Source: Fulvia fulva | Lineage: Eukaryota; Ascomycota; Dothideomycetes; Mycosphaerellales; Mycosphaerellaceae | DNA length: 64,000 bases | Assembly (NCBI RefSeq): GCF_020509005.1 | Contig: NC_063019.1 | Span: 806,001-870,000, forward strand | Direction of reading: 5' to 3' | Part shown: positions 1-12,425 of the stretch, piece by piece | Layout of the letters: every line of letters begins with the position of its first letter | Position numbering within the stretch: position 1 is the first letter of the stretch | Translations under genes and position numbers: made by a program | The notes under the pieces: generated by a model | What the model saw: the letters and a program-made list of their open reading frames with translations, nothing else | The model's database searches: none | What the model was told of the DNA's origin: nothing

Positions 1-119
1 AATTTAGTAGCGTTCCTACTATTAAAGAGGGGGTTTTCCGGACTCCCTAAAGTAGGGAAGTAAGGTCCTACATTTTCTATAGTAATAGTAAGACGGATAA
101 ATAAGGCTACTATTATATC

Positions 120-362
120 CGGACTATAGGGCATTTCTAATGTTATAGTGCCCTTTTTAAGCCATCCTCTTCTTAGTCATTTCGTCGTACTCTTTCCTTA
201 CCCTTATTAGAGCTTAAAGCCTCCGGGGTGTTATCTTCGTCGCTATCCGAGTCTTCTATCCCTTCTAGGATTATAGCCTCCCTATAAGGCCTATATACCT
301 TCGTTAGACTCTCTAGTAACCCTTAGCTAGCTCTAATACTAGTAAACGACTCGAACCTCAAT
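120..362 (-). pseudogene. Unidentified coding remnant with acidic C-terminal stretch
   Basis: One minus-strand frame can be read for about 75 codons with only RIP-type stops (TAA, TAG). It contains an acidic stretch, EGIEDSDSDEDNTPEA, followed by a basic KGKERVRR segment, and ends at a TAA close to position 130. An acidic and then basic tail of this kind occurs at the C-terminus of some fungal DNA transposases, but I recognise no family-specific motif, so the assignment is open. The sequence is as RIP-altered as its neighbours. It could also be a chance frame. Confidence 0.25.
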
Positions 363-639
363 AAAGATATAACTAAAACTTATGACCTTGTTCATAACCG
401 TAACCTTACTCGTAACGTTATACTTACTTGACTTAATACTAAGAACCTTGACTATAGGTGCCTTAATACCTTAAGGTTTCGACTTCGAGTCGACCTTAAC
501 CTTGATTTTACTAGAATGTACTAATAATACTACCGGGTATATACTTAAACCCCCCCTTATTAACTACTAAAATAAAGACGACTAACTACCCTAGTAAGTA
601 AGGGCGCGCCTAGTGACCTTAGGATAGCCTACGCGTAGG
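363..639. other. Unassigned sequence with a C7 run
   Basis: I see no gene here. A run of seven C at 550-556 reads on the minus strand as a purine tract followed by TTTAAG, which resembles the polypurine tract of a minus-strand LTR element. No matching LTR is visible beside it. Confidence 0.3.
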
Positions 640-898
640 TGTATATACTTGTTAGTCCGCGGGCCGTGAAATATATATAGTGATCCTAAAAGATAATAAA
701 TCTGAAATTTTTAGATTCCCGTATTTTCGCCTTATAGAGAGATTCTTTATAAATCCTACCTTTCTACTAAGGTCGCCTCCTAACTATAAATACCTCAGTA
801 GTACCCCTATATACTCCCGCTACGTAATTAACCGTTAAAGGTTACCGAGATTCGACGCGTAAATTTCAGGGTCTAAAGGAGCCCTTAGCTCGTTAATA
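640..898. repeat. 259-bp LTR-like repeat, copy 1
   Basis: This block is closely repeated at 59925-60203. Both copies start TGTATATACTT and end CTCGTTAATA, which fits a TG...CA element whose terminal CA became TA by RIP. The flanks are unrelated on both sides in the two places. The preceding five bases are GTAGG and the following five ATAGG, so a target duplication is possible but imperfect. I think a solo LTR is the best explanation. It abuts a LINE-b fragment here and a LINE-a fragment at the other copy, so a chimeric retrotranscript is the alternative. Confidence 0.5.
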
Positions 899-1685
899 AT
901 AGGTAATAGTAGTAGTAGGTAAGAATTAACCCCCTACGAGGGTAAGTAATACGGTACGCCTATATATTACCAATCCGGCGGAGAAATAAGAAATCGTAGC
1001 CCTAATAAGTAAGGAGATTATCGATAGAATCGGCTAAAAGGAGGTAGTTGGAGCGAAGGTAGAGGTAATAGGCTTAGTAAGACTCTTTACCGTATAAGAG
1101 TCTAATAGACGAAAATTAGAGACCTATAAGGAGTAGACTACTAAAGTCGCGAAGTCGGTACGAGTCTCCTACTAATAGTATACTGTTATTGCCTACGGGG
1201 TCCCTAGGACATTTAAGGTCGAAGACCTTCCCTACCTCTAAGTATAGAACTAGAACACCTCCCTATAGTACGACTAACGAAGGCGGTATAGGTATATAAG
1301 ACAGTAGACCGAGAGAAGACGTATTTATTGCTTATTATCTAGGTAGAGACAGCGGAATAAGCTAACTAGATACTAGATAATAGGCTATTCTAGAACTACG
1401 AGAGAATAGATACGGAGGTCTATTAGAGTAGCTATAGGGTACTATAATGCTTCTTATACTAAAAATACGGTTATATAGCTCGAAAATACGGAGAGAAGAC
1501 CCTAAGGTGCCCTTACTACGTAAACCTATACTAGGGAAGGGAATGCCTAAACAGGGAGAGTAGGTATATATACTACGGTAGAAGGTACCTAGCGTATTCA
1601 AACTAATACCTAGCTAGAATAGTAGTATAAGAACGAGCGAGACAAGTAAGGTCTCTATACTAGCTAGGTACCTCTAACGCTAGTA
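899..1685 (+). pseudogene. LINE-b ORF1 fragment (copy b1), zinc-knuckle gag-like protein
   Basis: The block matches the reverse complement of about 18850-19640 almost base for base, so it is a piece of the ORF1 of the LINE-b2 element in the opposite orientation. The protein is an ORF1 nucleic-acid-binding protein. Reading through RIP stops, the 3' half (about 1449-1640) gives three zinc-knuckle-like modules in the order YGYIA...YGE, YYVGLYQGREC and YYGRRY...C, where several Cys codons (TGC/TGT) have become Tyr (TAC/TAT). Both ends are cut: the left stops at the LTR-like repeat and the right loses homology near 1685, well before the LINE 3' end. It is therefore not a simple 5'-truncated insertion. 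Confidence 0.75.
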
Positions 1686-2274
1686 AAAGAATACGAGTTA
1701 GTAGTACTAAGACAAAATTTATAGCTTACTAGTATTCTTAGCTTACTAGTACTTTACGTTGATACTAACCTATCTCTTCTTACGGATAATCTTTCCTAGC
1801 TAATTCCTTAACGTGCCTTACTACCGAGCGGGCTATACTACTAAGCGGGCTACTTTTACTAAGAACTGTACTACTTCTACTTTAATTACGACGGTATCTT
1901 AACACGACGACATCCTATAGAATCGTTACTAGGAGGACAATTCCTCTTTAGATTCTCCGCTATCTAGCAAGTCTACTTAATAGGTACGTACGTTCTGCCC
2001 CGACTCGCTATATCGCTTATAGCGTCGTAGCCTTAGTGCTAGCAAAACACTATCTAGCGACTCTCTACTCACTTCCTACCTCCTAGTATCCTCTAGAGGT
2101 ATTAATTACGACGCCTTATTAAAGGTTAGAGACCCTCTAGACTAAATGTACTTTCGCTTTCGTACTTTTCGCTATATAAGGGCCTCGTTAGACTTACGTA
2201 GCTTACTAATCTCGCTTTATATAAAAGCTATCTAATGCGCTATCTCTCTACTCCCTTTTATAAGCTAATGTACC
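1686..2274. other. Unassigned RIP-altered sequence
   Basis: No family could be recognised. On the minus strand one frame (about 2230-1750) reads as a basic, glutamine-rich protein if TAG/TAA are taken as mutated Gln/Trp codons, but several frames look equally open under that rule. I do not call a gene. It forms the left flank of Copia-a1 and is not Copia-b sequence, which is what the right flank of Copia-a1 would predict. Confidence 0.4.
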
Positions 2275-2509
2275 TATTGAACAGGTACGGGTAGATGGCA
2301 GCGGAGTGGAGTAAGAGATCAATCTTTAACTGACTAATAGCACGAGCATATAGCAATAATTTAGGAACTAATATGTTGATTGTGTTAGATGTCTATCTAA
2401 GCTAAAGGGGAGAGAAGGTATCTCCCTACAAGCTAAGTCATCGTGGATGCCTTAGGCTACTAGATCACTTCCTGATTGTTGACTCCCTTTGAGATGCTAC
2501 ATCTTAACA
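2275..2509 (-). repeat. 3' LTR of Copia-a1
   Basis: 235 bp, running TATTGAACAGG...CATCTTAACA on the plus strand. It matches 12657-12891, 13908-14142 and 20211-20436. The initial TA is a RIP-altered TG. Confidence 0.9.
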
Positions 2510-5500
2510 CTCCTACTCATCTCGTATAGGAGGTTATAGTCTGCTCACTTCCTGTTAATAGTACTTGGACCTTTTTATAACAGGTTCAGCTAGCTTACAA
2601 ACCTCTAGAAGTATAGACTAGTCTTTGGTTTTATAAACCCGTCTGTAACTACCTCAGAGGTTAGGGTGTACTTAACAGCAATAAGCCTCCTCTACCAAAG
2701 TTTCCTAACAGCGTTATAGGCAATGTCAATGTGCTTCGACTTGTTATGAATATGTGCATCTTTCACTAGGGTGAGGGCAGCTTGATTGTTACCTCTTAAT
2801 TGGACTAGTCTCAAATTTGATACAGTCTCCTAGTTTCTAGTGATTCTTAGTTATCAGGAACAGTCTCCCACTAACTCTAGACAATCCATTTCTCTTAGTA
2901 GTAAAGCTAGGAATTAGGACTGCTTCGCATATACATTTATAGCTATGTATTTAGCCTCTATTGTAGATGTTGCTATAGACTTTTGCTTCTTGCTTATCTA
3001 AGAAACTGGTACCCTATAGAGGAAGAAGACATACCTAAGGATTGAGACTCTGTCTACTTTGTCCATTACATAATCAGAATCACAGTATCTAATAAGGTGT
3101 CCTTTTCTAGACTTTAAGAACTGAAGTCCTAGATCAGGGTATGATCTTAGGTACCTAGTGATCTTCTTCAAAGCCTTTATGTAGTAGGTGGATGGGTCAC
3201 TCACAAATGAGCTTATTCTTCCTAGGGCAAAAGCAATGTCTAGCCTTGTAATTGTTACTAGCCATATCTAAGTACTATTGATACTCTGGTACTCTACCTT
3301 GTCACACCTCTCATCTATATAGCTTGAAGGTTTGAGGGCCTCATAGCTGTCTATAGGTGAGTGTGTAGGTGCTGCCTTCTTATAGTTCATTCCCATCTTA
3401 GCTAGGCTGTCCCTAACAAAGTGTCCTTAGTCAAGTTTCAGGATTCCTCTCTTCCTGTCCCTTGTGACTCTCATGCTAAGGATCTTTTTAGGTTCACCTA
3501 GATCTTTGATCTTGAAGATCTTGCCAAGTTCTCTTTTGAACTAGAGAACATCTGTTAACTTTGGTGTAGCAATTAGAATGTTATCCACATATATAAGGAT
3601 TATGATCTCCCTCTTCTTATAGATAAGTAGGCATAGATCCACTTCTGACTGTGTGAATCCAATCTCTCTGAGCTTTGATATATAGAGTTGATTCCAATCT
3701 CTAGCTGCTTACTTAAGTCTATACAAGCTTTTAAGGATTTTGAACACTATGTTTAGTAGAAGCTTAACTCCTAGTAGTGGTAACATAAAGATGTCTTCAT
3801 AGAGGGTGCTTTCTGTGAATGTATTGTTCACATCTACTTAGTGAAGATGAAGATCCTTCTTACACACAATAGCTATAAACACCCTAAGGGTGTCCTGTCT
3901 TACTATAGGTGCAAATGTCTCTATAAAGTCAACACTAAACTTCTGTAAGAAGCCCCTTACAACTAGTCTAGCCTTGAACTTTTCAATAGCTCTACTAATG
4001 CTTCTCTTAATATTAAGGACCTATCTTAATGTAACTAGATTTGCTCCTTTTAGTAGAACAGAATTTTCCTAGGTGTTGTTACTCTATAGAGCATCTAGTT
4101 CCTTTTGGATTGCTTCCTTCTAAAGATGTCCCTATTTCTTGTCATTTATAGCATCCTTATAGGATTTTGGAACTAGGACCTCTTGCTTATATATAATGGC
4201 TTCTATAGTTGCTATAAAGGCCATTTCCTTAACTTCTTCTAGGAATTCGCTATCCTATAGTATTGAACTGTCTACTGATTACATAGCTACAAAGAAAGCT
4301 TAGTGAAAAGCAGCAAGGTTCTCTAAGAGGTCTATTACTTCTCCTACTTTAGTGGTTAGTTCGGGCTTAGGGACTATAGATTTTAGGGCTTTCTGTTTCA
4401 TGTTATAGCCCTTAACATTATAGTCAGCCTTTCTCTTTCTAAGGGATGATTTAGGGACCGTCACTTATAACCTAGTAACGTCTATTTCCTAGGGATCTAG
4501 GGAGCTTCTCTTAATTAGCTAATCGATTTTCTAAAATTCCCCTACGTTCTCCGGAGGTTAGGGAAGTTATATAAACAGCTTTCTCGGCTAAGCGACTTTG
4601 GGGCTCTTAATTAGCTGATCTATTTCGGGGGTGCTCTAATGGACGCCTGAATAGTAAGTAGATTGTCCTAAGGATACGTTCTTCCTTGGCCTTCCTAAGG
4701 GCTTCCTAGCTAGTACACTGCTTAGTAGATTCAATGTTAGAACATTAAGACCTATATTACCTCTAGGCTAGTCCTTAAAGAAGTCTATATATATGTGTTG
4801 TTTAACAGCTCTTATGTCTAGTTCCTAAAAGAGCTAGGCTTTAGCTATGTTTTTAATATACCTAATAAACACTACTTCTTTACCCCTATTTATTAGCTTA
4901 TCACTTCTTGCCTATTAAGGTTAGGATCTTATGTCTATATAGACAATAGCTTTGTATCCCCAAACTTTCAAATAGTTGATAGTCGGTTTGATACTATCAA
5001 AAGCCTCATCTAGTAAAACCTTGAACCTATCGTAATCTAGGCTATTTAGTAGTTTGTTCCTTATATAAGTTTAGGCCTCTAGTGCTTTAGGCCAAAATTC
5101 AACCGGCATTTTAGCCTCTTTAAGCATTGCCCTTATAGAGTCCTCTAAGGTTTGTATTGACCTCTTAACTAGTCTATTCTGTAGAGAGTTATATACCTTA
5201 GTCGGCTCGAGCCCAATCCCTAAATCCTTCTCCTACTGCTTTACTAATATAATAAGTTCTTTTATATTGTCAAGTCTTACTGCTTTTAGCTACGCTAATA
5301 ATTTCCTCTCTACTTTGATCTTCTAGTTCTAGAGAGCAACTAGAGCATCTTCTCTTTTCCTAAGAGGAAAGGTCCACTTCTTCCTAGAGAAGTTGTTAAC
5401 AATCTTAAGCTAGTATTTGAATCCGAGTCTTGAGATTAGTAGTGGGCTATATATGTCAATAGATATAAGGGCAAGTCTTTTAGGTCTTCTCTCTATAACT

Positions 5501-7414
5501 TTGCCTTTGTACTTCTTCATCTTTACTAGTGAACATACTCTGCACTAGTAAAAGCTATCCTTAGGGATAGGAATGGGTTCTTTTAAGTCTGTTACCTTAT
5601 AAAGATTCTGGAGCAAATTCTTCCTAAAGTGTGCAAATCTTCTATACTAAAGCTCCTACTGCTTTAGGTCGGTCTCTAATTAAGCAGTCATAAAGGCATT
5701 CTCTATTGGTAGTGCATATAATAAGTAATGTGCCCGTTCTTGTAGGAGAGGAGAAATCTTATTAATGAAAAGAACCCCCCTAAGGAGCTTTGTCTAGACA
5801 ACAGTCTTACTAGAGGGGGAAACAAGAGAAAATGATAGAGGTTGTACACCAAACTGCTTACTAAACTAGTTCTATAAAACCAGGTTCACTCCTAGCTTAG
5901 GTACAAGTAGGACATCTTCTAAAACAACTTTTCTGCCAGCTCTCCTACTCATCTCTACATTCCTAATATAAGTGGCCAATAAAAACCCACCTCCTACTTT
6001 GATCTATTTCTTCCTTATCAAGGGAGTTATAGATCTAAAGAGGCAGCTTTAGTCAGTTATATAGGATAAAGGACAGGAGTTAAGTAACCACTCTAACGAG
6101 AGGAACTTGCCTTAGACTTCTATAGTTAAGTGAGCCACTTCATCATACTCATCATCATCAGACATTGTCTCTAGGGATGAGCTGCATAAGTCACGTGACT
6201 CTTAGGCGGAAAAACCTTTTCTAGTCTTCTTTACTTTAGAGGTATAAGACTGGGCCTAGTTCTTCTAGAGTAATAGCATATCAGAGCTGAGTTTCTTCAC
6301 CATTTTCTTAAGTTCTTCTGTAGAGGACTTCTCTCTTAGTGTCCTCCTTGAAGTAGGTGGTAGAGTTCTCTTCTTCTTAACATGTGTTATATTCTAGGAA
6401 GATAGTAGTTAGGAATGAGATCTAAGGACCTTTCTTGCCTTAGGCAAACTAGGGCAGTCCTTGATCAGATGATCCTTCTCATAGAGAAGGTAGGAGAGTG
6501 GTCTTGCTAGACCTAAGGGCTTGACTTAGGTGGCTACTATGCTATACTTAGCCTTAGAGGGATCCAACCTAGCTTCTTGAGCTTCAAGGATCTTTAAGGT
6601 CCTTTCATGATCCATCTTTGGCTAAGCTATAATAGTATCCCTGGCTATATAGTAGTCAGGTGGCAGTGAGCTTAAGAGCTAGGTCATCCTCACATCAGCT
6701 TTCCTGTAATGCTGACCCTCTAGGTCAACATTAGCAACCCTTTTTCTAAGAGAAACCAGGTGTGTCTATGTAGATCTGATAGTGAACTCTTCACTCATCT
6801 CAAAGGTCACAAATTGCTTTGTGAGCTCATGTACATAGGTTGGTAGTACCTGGCTATACTTGTTCTAGAGATATACCTACTTCTTAGCAGCTCCTCTAGA
6901 TTTATATAAGCCCTCAAGCTCAAATTCATCTTCTTCTATAATCCTACTAAGGATACTAAAGTTGTATACTATATTGTGTCTTGTCTATGTTAGCGTATTA
7001 AGGATCTCTTTAGTTATAGCCTCTTCTTAGCGTTTTAGAGTCTTGCCCTTAATGTTATTAAAAGACACTTCTATTAGGTCATCAATTGCAAAGAATACTA
7101 ATTAGCTCTCTATCTTATATCTCTAAAGGTTGAACCATCTCTTCTAATTGTCCCTCCTAAGAATTGGGATTTTGCCTCCCTTCTCCTCTATCTTCTCTTA
7201 GTATAAATCTATAATAAATTGGATGTAATGAAATAAGGTGTGTATGTTCTAAGGTAGTGGCTCAGATCCTACTAAGGCTTCTAGTATAGAATAGGAAAGT
7301 TCGTAGGTATAGATACTAAGGCCTGCTTAGTAAAGTAAAGAAGGAGCGGTGTGAGGTCTCGGGGCTAGGATACAGGTCTGTTTCTCCTAGCAGAGCTTCA
7401 AATGACTTACTTGA
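2498..7414 (-). pseudogene. Copia-a1 gag-pol polyprotein (main block)
   Basis: Gag-pol on the minus strand, in copia order. Gag lies about 6560-7414. A CCHC-like knuckle is near 6465-6510, with KDHLIKDCP still readable. The protease is near 6090-6130; its DSG is now NSC. The integrase is about 4700-5550 and the reverse transcriptase about 3390-4130 (AIEKFKARLVVRGFLQKF, then LIYVDN). The RNase H region runs from about 3000 to 2600. The longest open piece is 2998-3204 in the RNase H lead-in. Inactivating changes are visible: YVDD is YVDN at 3580-3591, and the integrase glutamate expected in an LVERS motif is Lys. Both are G-to-A changes after T. The frame ends at a TAG inside the LTR at 2498-2500, as in Copia-b. 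Confidence 0.9.
2510..2523 (-). promoter_or_regulatory. Polypurine tract of Copia-a1
   Basis: It reads GAGATGAGTAGGAG on the minus strand directly before the 3' LTR, where plus-strand DNA synthesis is primed. The same position in Copia-b and Copia-c reads CCTAAGTAGGAG. Confidence 0.7.
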
Positions 7415-7429
7415 AGTCCTTCTTAATAG
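7415..7429. repeat. Target-site duplication of LINE-a1, left copy
   Basis: AGTCCTTCTTAATAG, repeated exactly at 12411-12425. It proves that LINE-a1 inserted into Copia-a1 gag and was copied by target-primed reverse transcription. Confidence 0.9.
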
Positions 7430-7559
7430 ATAGATTTGTCATTCCCCTATTCTAGGACCCTATCCGGCCTATATAGGTATATATCTATTGTTATGTACAA
7501 AGGGAAACCCGAATAGGTGAAAACCCTTCCCGCCCCCGACTACTCCTTATCTAGTTTAG

Positions 7560-10500
7560 CTTTCCCTCTAAACGTACGTAGTCTATGTCACTACCCCGTT
7601 AGCCCCCGCTCCTAGGCGGTCTCGTCGCGCTACGTCGTGTCCTCTCTTCCTATACTGCTCCTACTAGGCGGTACTATTCTAGCTAGCCCTTCTCTAGTAT
7701 CTAGTTCGTAATGCGCCGTAGGTCCTTAGCGTTGTTAAGAAGTGCCCTAATCGTCCGGTTCCTCGCCTTTACCATCTACTCCCCCCTTCCTAGCGACCAC
7801 CTCGGATAGACGAGGAGTGCGTACCGTACGTTCTAGGAGCGATAGCCGTAGGGGCAGCTAGTATTCGTGTATCCTAGAACCTTCCTCTATAATAGGTACC
7901 CCTGGAGGCCGATGTGTTCGCTTCGTAGTTAGGTTGCTATACTACTCTATGCCCTCGTAAGGCGGTAGTAGATAAGCTTCGGGGGGTACTTGACCGCGGA
8001 TTTTGTAGCTAGCTATTCCTTAGGTTGTCCCGCTAGCTAAGGGCGTCTACTATACCCTACAACCTAGTTGTTCTACCTCTCTTTCTATAGTTGCTCTACA
8101 AACGATTTCTTACCTTCCTATTATATTACTAGCTATTCGTCCCTTGCCCGGTAGTTCGGCTCGTTTCCGGGTCGAATGCCCCTATACGCTAGTACTAATT
8201 TACGGGCCCTTACGACTACACTAGCGATGACCTTCTATACTAGGTACTATGCCGACTTGCCTAAGTAGGAGGTCCGTAGTCCCTGAATATATAGGTCGAT
8301 CGGCGGTATAGCGGTCTCGTGCTTAAGTATCCTCGTTAGTATCGACTTATATGCCCCGGTGACCTTCCTTAGGCATTAGTTTTAGATCTTCGCTAGCGGC
8401 GCGACGAGTCCCTTCGATAGGCAGGCCCTCTCGCCTAAGGACTACACTTGGCTACTATAGGTAAGGACTGGCCGTATAATAGCCGTATATAGAAGTCGTG
8501 ATTACCGGAAGTCCGCCCCCTATATAGACGTAGTTAGCCTCTAGTATAATGCTATATTCTGTTTAGCTTTCCGTAATATTGCCTATACGTACTTCCTCTA
8601 CCGTAGCGCCGGGTCTACCTATAGTCCGAGGATCCTAAGCTAATTTACCGGGTTAGTCGTGTGCCCCTATATCTAGATAGAAGCTTGCATATTATAGAAC
8701 CGTGGCCGGCGCGTAAAGTGTATTAGATTGTACTTTTCTAGGGCAAACCGAGCCCCGTGCCTCCTAGCCTAGTCCTCGTAGATCTTGTGCTTCTCTTCTA
8801 GTAGCCTATAGTTCTCCTTAGTCGAGGAAGACTACGCTAGGATGTTTATGTCGTCTACGAAGCCGCTCGTAGCGGTGTTCTAGGATTCTAGGGCTAGAAG
8901 CAGCGTCGCTATAAAGAAGAGGAACAGAATAGGTACTAGCGTTAAGCCTTACGGGATTCTAGTATAGACTACTTGAAATGGGCTTCTGTACTAGCCGACT
9001 AGGATAGACGTACTACGGTTTTAGAGGTAGGACCGTACGAAGTTGACAAGCTACTTAGGGAGTCCTTTCGACCTTAGGATATAGAGTAGCCGCGGGTATA
9101 ACACGTAGTCGAAGGCTCCCGATATGTCTAGGCTAAGTAAGGAAGCCACCTTGTCCCTATTCTTATACTAGATAGCCTTTACCTAAGAGGTAATAAGTTC
9201 TATCGCGGATAGCGTCGATCGCTATAGGCGCGCACCTATCTAGGTGTCCGGGAGTAGGGAGTGTTCCTCTACCGCCTCGGAGAGTCTCGTTATAACCAGC
9301 TTCTTAAGCGCCTTCCTAAGAGAGTTAAGGAGCGCAATTAGGCGGTACGACTTTACCTACGTATAGTCTTCCTTCTACGGCTTACGTAGGACTAGTATCG
9401 TCGATTCTTTAAAAGCTATCGGGTAGTACCCGGTCTGTAGGCAAGCGTTAAAGATCGCTATAACTACTAGGGGTAGTTAATCTCTACACTTCTTTAGTAG
9501 CTCGTTTAGGATCCTATCCGGCCCCGGGGCTTTCTTCGCCGGTAACTTCCTTAGTATAGCGGCAACTTCTCCCTCGGACACCTACTATTAGACCGCGATA
9601 CTAGGGGCTAGGGGAGTAGAGCTGTTTATGTCGCTTAGATCAGCCTCGACTAGAGGCGGGAAGAACTTGCTAGCTAGTAGACGCGCCTTGGCCTCGGGGT
9701 CGCTAACCGGGCTACTAGGCGATTGTAGCGCTAGGATAGAGAAGGAGGGGCCCTATATAGGGTCCTGTCGGGCCCATTTCGCTAGCTTCCACATCCTCTC
9801 TAGCTTACCGGCGATTTCTTCTACTATAGCCCTCTAGCCGACTGCTTTCTCCCTTCGTATTATAGCTTTCTTCTGTTAGTATGCCTCCCTATATACGTTC
9901 TAGGCCTCCTCGCTATAGCTGCTCGTCTACACCCGGCGGGCTCTCCTTACTTCTCTTACTACCGTAGTGTACTCCGGCGTCTAGTATAGTTTGGACTATA
10001 TCGTTAGTTAGGCAAGCGGAACGTGAAGTGAGGTCGCTTTTCTTATTTCGTCTATCAACCCCTAGACCGCTTCGTCTATCTCGTCTTTACTGTTGTATTA
10101 CTACTACGCGATCTAGACTAGCCTCTTAGAGTTATCGAGGTACGCCTAGATGTTAGCCTAGTAGGCCTTTCCCTAGTTTAGCTTAGGGGTTCTCGCTAGT
10201 ATACGTTGTATCTATATCGTAATAGAGGTCCTAACTAGTATATAGTCTAACGACGCCTCGAGTTTATGTTCGATCCTATAGTAGGTTACCGTATAGTAGT
10301 GGCTATCTAAGATCTAGGAGAGGTCGATCGTGCCTTAGAGTCCCCCTCTCTTCTAGGTGCCTAGGTCCTTCGGGGTATTAAGGGCAATTACGTTGCTCGC
10401 TATTAAGTCGAGTACTTCGTCGGCTATAGGGTACGGCTGTATAAGGCTTTCCTAGGAAGGGTAGTATATGTTAAAGTCTCCTACTACGATATGGCACCCT

Positions 10501-10900
10501 TGTCTCTTGAGCGCACTGTCTAGGTGTCTATAGACCCCTAGGTCGTAGCTAGACCTCGAGGCTAGCGGTTGTTCGTATAGGTTGTATATCTAGGTACTAC
10601 CTACGTAGAGGGAGGTAATATCGCCCCCGCCTTCTTCGTCTACGTAGTACACTACCTCCTAGTCGGATTCTAGTATATCCTTACTGACATAGAAGCACGT
10701 ACGGGGTCTACCGTCGCCTCGTAGGCATGTCGTGTAGCCTAGTGACTTGTAGGTCGTTAGTCTCTTATAGTACGGGTTAATCTATAGCTCCTAGATTATA
10801 AGGACGTGATAGACGCGCGGGTCCGCCTCGTGTAGGAAATGGTTCTAGACTATATCCTTGCTATAGTTGACGTTATACTAGATAATACTAAGCGTGTCGA
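7560..10900 (-). pseudogene. LINE-a1 ORF2: endonuclease and reverse transcriptase
   Basis: ORF2 would nick the target and copy the LINE RNA in place. From its N-terminus it has an apurinic-type endonuclease (about 10890-10150), a linker and a reverse transcriptase (about 9590-8650). The RT starts with LRKLPAKKAPGPDRI and has an intact FVDD catalytic box at 8850-8861. A C-terminal thumb follows, with a Cys/His cluster near 7850 (SCPYGYRSQNVRHVL in the sister copy). Stops are RIP-type throughout. The catalytic box survived because its Asp codons (GAC, GAC) do not follow T. The apparent open frame at 9628-9837 on the opposite strand is a shadow of this gene. Confidence 0.85.
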
Positions 10901-10929
10901 GGCTAGTTATCGGTATCGACAATCACTTC

Positions 10930-12260
10930 CTCTATATCGTCCTATGTCCTACTGCCCTATACGTCCTAGTCTACGCCTATCGGCTATGTACTAAAGGGGA
11001 GCCGGGCCTAGTTAGATTCCCTCGCCGTAGCTAGTAGAGTACGTGGCCTCCCGTACGCCCTAGGTTGCGTATCCTTTATATCGTTCTCGGCCCTAGGGCG
11101 CTTATACCCGACCGCCGCTAGTTAGTTCCGGTATAGGCTAGCCTTACGGTCGCCGTAGAATCTTAGGGCGACGGTTCTGTTTATGATTGCCTTGTTTTTC
11201 GCTAGTTTCCGCTATAGGCATTCCGTACTATACGATAGGTAGTGCCCCGGATAGTTCGCGTACCGTCTCGTAGTCGATGTATAGTCCCTAGACATATAGT
11301 CTCCTATATAGTTCGAGTAGGCCTACTTGTTTATATACGTATAGGTTTGGTGTCTATACTATTAGTATTTGAAGCATTAGAGGATACGAAAGGATAAGGA
11401 GTGCTTTTCTACTATCTTAAGGCTATATTACTAGACTAGGCCTTATTCTATCGCTAGATCCGCCGCTTTCGCGTCTTATAGCTATACTATTAGCGCCGAG
11501 GCCTTCTTGCCTTCTAGCCATTTCCTATAGAGCCAAGTCGCCTTCTAGATTAGAGAGTTAAGAGTGACCGGGTTGTCCTCTTAGAGAGCGCGTAGGTGAC
11601 CCTAGTTAGTTAGGTCAAACTCCTTAGGCATATCGTAGACTAGGATCGTAAATTGTTTCGTTAAGACCTTTACTAATGCCGTAACCTTAGATGCCTACTA
11701 TAGCTATGCCTCTAGGTGCCTCCTAGTAGTAGTAGAGCTAGTATAGATCTATAGAGTGCCGTTAGACTATTAGTTCACTACGACCACCCCTAGTTAGTTA
11801 ATTCGTTAGGCGAGCTCCTTGTTCGATAGCTTCGTAACTTCGGCCTAGTCTTCCTTTGCTATAATACGGATCGTAACTGTATCGTACGTTAGGCGGGGGC
11901 CTAGTATCGATGCCGCGACCGATGCCTAGCTATAGGGGTGTTGATTCCGGGTGGCCTTACTAATCGCCTAGGACGTCGTCCTTATTTCTTATTGCCCTCG
12001 GTAATACGACAGTATAAGCGCCGTGCGTAGCTAAGTGATCATTACCTATAGAGACCGGTAAGGGAGCTTATCGTTAGTTTCTATACTTTCTGCGTCCTCT
12101 ATAAGTTGCTACTAGTTGTCTTAGGGGGGCTTCGCCTATAGGGCCGTAGGCGCCGTTAGTACCGTAGCCTAGGCTACTATTACCTAGGAGTTGCCTAATG
12201 TAGCTAGGCACCTCCGCGGCGTTTAGAGCTGAAGAAACAGGGTGAAGAGAGCTTCAAGCT
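10930..12260 (-). pseudogene. LINE-a1 ORF1: zinc-knuckle RNA-binding protein
   Basis: Equivalent to the better preserved ORF1 of LINE-a3. It would coat the LINE RNA. The N-terminal half is variable and Gln/Ala-rich. Near the C-terminus, about 11200-11375, lie three consecutive CCHC-like modules of the kind found in Tad-clade ORF1 proteins, with most Cys and His codons converted to Tyr. A basic tail follows before ORF2. The start codon cannot be fixed because of upstream stops. Confidence 0.75.
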
Positions 12261-12410
12261 GTCTAGATTGAATAAGGTAGAACTCCCTTAGTCCTAGGGG
12301 TAGTGGCCTGCTTTATATATCGTTAGAATAGCCTTAATAAGAGCTTTCGAATGTGTCTTGTTTTGGCGTAGAGATCGATGAGCGTTTTTAGCAAGAGTAT
12401 ATATATAATC

Positions 12411-12425
12411 AGTCCTTCTTAATAG
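12411..12425. repeat. Target-site duplication of LINE-a1, right copy
   Basis: Identical to 7415-7429. Copia-a1 sequence resumes immediately after it. Confidence 0.9.

Larger units (their letters stand above)
7430..12410 (-). mobile_element. LINE-a1: full-length Tad-like non-LTR retrotransposon
   Basis: A 4.98-kb element on the minus strand, bounded by a perfect 15-bp target duplication. It carries ORF1 (zinc knuckles), ORF2 (endonuclease, reverse transcriptase, C-terminal Cys-His region) and a 3' end AATGACAAATCTATCTATT. The tail is a short TCTA repeat rather than poly(A). It matches LINE-a3 over its whole length, including a shared 5' start near TAAAAACGCTCATCG (12372-12388 on the plus strand), so this copy is probably full length. 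Frequent TAG/TAA stops mean it cannot move by itself. Confidence 0.9.

Noticed and set aside
551..556. C run as the polypurine tract of a minus-strand LTR element
   Set aside because: No LTR-like sequence with a TG...CA boundary or second copy is found beside it in this window.
1362..1601. 79-codon open frame conserved with 18933-19172
   Set aside because: Conservation reflects the LINE-b ORF1 zinc-knuckle gene on the other strand; the frame is a shadow.
1750..2230. Possible minus-strand protein gene rich in Gln
   Set aside because: It is open only if every TAG/TAA is read as Gln/Trp. In RIPed DNA that rule opens several frames, and no family motif supports it.
9628..9837. Plus-strand open frame starting MSLRSASTRGGKNLL, recurring at 29270, 54302 and 61584
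   Set aside because: It lies antisense to the linker before the LINE-a reverse transcriptase in all four copies. It recurs because the LINE recurs, and has no motif of its own.
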